Shown here: in pieces, positions 61,796-64,000 of the stretch
Layout: every line of letters starts with the position of its first letter
Position numbering within the stretch: position 1 is the stretch's first letter
Assembly (NCBI RefSeq): GCF_910596095.1
Contig: NC_056539.1
Coordinates: forward strand, 7,824,501-7,888,500
DNA: 64,000 nucleotides
Source of the DNA: Thunnus maccoyii
Taxonomy: Eukaryota > Chordata > Actinopteri > Scombriformes > Scombridae
Direction: 5' to 3'
Notes under the pieces: model-generated
Told to the model about the DNA's origin: nothing
What the model saw: only the letters and a program-made list of their open reading frames with translations
Database searches by the model: none
Position numbers and translations under genes: made by a program

Positions 61796-64000
61796 ATTGA
61801 TACATGTGGTTCTGTTTTGTGTACGGGTTGTTCTTACAGTGTTTTATCAGAGAAAAAAAACAAAACAAAACCAAAGCATATCTTTTTCTCAGGTTAGCTG
61901 AAAACCTCTCATGCCCAGCGAGCGTACTTCAAACGTCTTTGTCAGTGTGTAACAACACTTTGAGAGACATTTGCTCTTTTCATTACTAAAACTCAACAGT
62001 CCACTCCTTACATGCTGTGGGTGACCAGTGAAGAATGAGAGGAAACAAGCTGTTTGTGACAGTACAGGCTCTCTGTCCCGGAGTACTCTTTATTGCTGAA
62101 CTTGACAGGAAAACACAATCTTCCTCCTTTGCCTATTGTAGACACTGTAACAGCAAACTACACAATTCATCCTTTGTCAGAAAACACAAGTCCAGTAATA
62201 TAATAAACAGGTTGCACTGCATTCATGCTTCAGCTACTGTATATTTAACTTTTCTCACAGTATAGAATAGCATAGATTCTATCGGTCACACTTCTGAGAT
62301 ACAGCATATCATGTACTGCATACATTACACATGAAAATGCTCATTTAAAATAATACAAAAGTTATAATAGGAAGATTTCAATATTTCAACTGTGATATAC
62401 AGAAGATGTTGCAAAATAGGAAAACCAAAAAGTGAGCATATATAAAGATTTTGGTTTTAGTTTAAACAATACCAGCTTCTTAAAAATGTACATAGTGTGC
62501 AAGAGAAGATAAAATACAGATAGAATGCCAGTTCATGTTTGTACAGTCCTGTGCACAAGGCATTTTACATTTTACTAGGTTTCTATTATTTTTAATTACT
62601 CATCCAAGTGGCTGGAAATCACTGACACCACTGATGTTTTATTCATGTTCATTCAAGTTTTAACTATCTTTTTTTCAGAGTCACAGTAGTAACACAGTAG
62701 TAGTAAATCGGTAAGTTTACATGCTATACAGTGTTTGACTTTGTCAGTGGCCAAAGCTTCTTGGTTTTTAACATTACCAATTTGGGGTAGACAGTGAAAC
62801 GGCTTTTTAAACGGCCTTGCACACCCTCACAGGTGTTTTCAGTTAGTCTTCCTGATGAGCTTAGGAGGTTGTAGTTGGGTGGAACTATTACATGAAGTTA
62901 CCAAACTCCATGTGCTGATGGGAAACAAAGGTCTAAATAGGTTGTGAAACAAAGCTAACAGGAGAATGAGGGAGATGTCAATCAGACACAGTCCAGGCAA
63001 AGTATCTGAAAACACCTGTGAGGGTGGATGTTAGGTGTGCGAAGGTTTTAAGGTCAAATACTCAGCAGAGATGCCTCGGCTTTAAATTGTTGTGTCAGAG
63101 TTCTGTATGATTGGCACAGGTCTGTTTTTATATAACACTGTTATTAAACAATTCTTAAGTCATAATCACATCCAGTCTGAAAGTGTAAAGTTAAAGCTGC
63201 ATTAATCAGATATTTTTTTTAGATTAACATTAAATCAAATGAATACATTTAAGTATAAAAGGTGTAGCTCATAGTAAAGAATCCAAAGAGCAACTTCAAC
63301 TCTGTAGCTCTGAGGTGCTTTTTTTTTTTCTTCCTTTTTAGCTTCTTTTAGCTCACTGTTTTGGTTTGGTATGTTCAGTCTCACCACTCTCATTAACCCA
63401 TTTTCTAGCAACAGCAGCCAGTTGTATCCAGTAAACAAGCTCTGAAAAGTCCAGTGTAGGTAGTAACTAGCTGGTAAACAAAGTCAAATACCTGGGAGCT
63501 TAAGATCCAGATATTATTCTCAGTAGTTGGTGGAAACCAAAACAGAGCTAAAGGGCTGTGAATATCAACAGGTGGTCAGAAACATGACCGCAATGAGATG
63601 ATGATGTTGCGCCAAGCTTTTTTTTTTTTTTTTTTTGCTAACAACAATGTAATAAGGCCATAATATTTCAATGCTGTGTATGTCAGCTAGCATCTAGTGG
63701 CTGAAGATGGACTAATGCAGCTTTAAGTGAAAAGATCTCATTGATTAAATTCTGCCTCGACAACACTGATTAGATATTTAAAGTGACTGGAATATTACAA
63801 TGTCAATCGCTGAAATGTTTTCATCACAAAAAACCTATAAGAGAGGTACAGTAGCGAAGAACAACATGAAGAAATGTCAACAGTCAATTTAGTTCTTGCA
63901 CATAATATATCAATAAAACAAACTCAATGCACTGACCTGCTACACTGCAGTGGCATGCAAATGCTACTGAATTATGGAGCATTAACAGATTCTCTCACTT
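61796..64000. other. Region right of syap1; possible 3' end of a minus-strand gene
   Basis: No protein-coding exon is recognised. TTTATT at about 62,087 (AATAAA on the - strand) followed rightward by moderately complex DNA could be the 3'UTR of a convergent gene whose exons lie off the window. This is only a possibility. The stretch also contains the MITE at 63,191-63,726 and a poly-T run near 63,619. Confidence 0.35.
63191..63726. mobile_element. MITE with TTAA-type ends, about 536 bp
   Basis: The left end TTAAAGCTGCATTAAT and the right end ACTAATGCAGCTTTAA are inverted repeats matching at 15 of 16 positions. TTAA is the outermost word at both ends, which fits a TTAA target duplication. The interior has poly-T runs and no coding capacity; the short ORF inside it is spurious. 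Confidence 0.75.

Noticed and set aside
62035-62265. 76-codon + strand frame after syap1
   Set aside because: No homology recognised and no splice context; more likely 3'UTR or intergenic DNA.

Overview
The window is vertebrate nuclear DNA, almost certainly from a percomorph (perch-like) teleost. Genes are split by GT-AG introns, intergenic DNA is AT-rich, and several dispersed repeats have the look of families common in percomorph genomes. I recognise five protein-coding loci. In order they are wwc3 (5' end only, - strand), a claudin of the CLDN22/24 type (+), a claudin-34-like gene (-), shroom2 (-, complete, about 32 kb from start to stop codon) and syap1 (+, complete). SHROOM2, CLDN34, WWC3 and SYAP1 all lie in human Xp22.2, and SHROOM2-CLDN34-WWC3 are adjacent there, so this is a conserved syntenic block.

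Layout: 1-10,724 is the first intron of wwc3. Its first coding exon (WW domain) is at 10,725-10,870 under a CpG-rich promoter. 10.9-13.9 kb is intergenic, with a hAT-like element and a long TG microsatellite. The two single-exon claudins, at 13,989-14,648 (+) and 19,296-20,036 (-), face each other tail to tail across 4.6 kb that is rich in GATA-type motifs. From 22.0 to about 57.9 kb is shroom2. Its ten core coding exons join in frame into a 1,627-residue protein with PDZ, ASD1 and ASD2 regions. Its 5' untranslated exon and syap1 (58,542-60,975, nine coding exons, 362 residues) share a divergent promoter of about 0.7 kb. 61.8-64 kb holds a TTAA-flanked MITE and perhaps the 3' end of another gene.

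The most interesting result is exon structure in shroom2 that long-ORF searches miss. A 102-nt exon and an 18-nt microexon between exons 2 and 3 are both phase-compatible. A 54-nt phase-0 exon would insert a basic 18-residue segment into the PDZ domain between its two coding exons. An alternative first exon at 28.5 kb has exactly the phase needed to start a short form without PDZ and ASD1. A weaker 51-nt exon candidate lies inside the ASD2 region. I traced these by eye from splice sites and reading phase; transcript data would settle them.

Functionally the block is epithelial: claudins form tight junctions, Shroom2 links junctional actin to Rho kinase, and WWC3 is a Hippo-pathway scaffold. 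I saw no prokaryotic features, CRISPR arrays, rRNA or tRNA genes.
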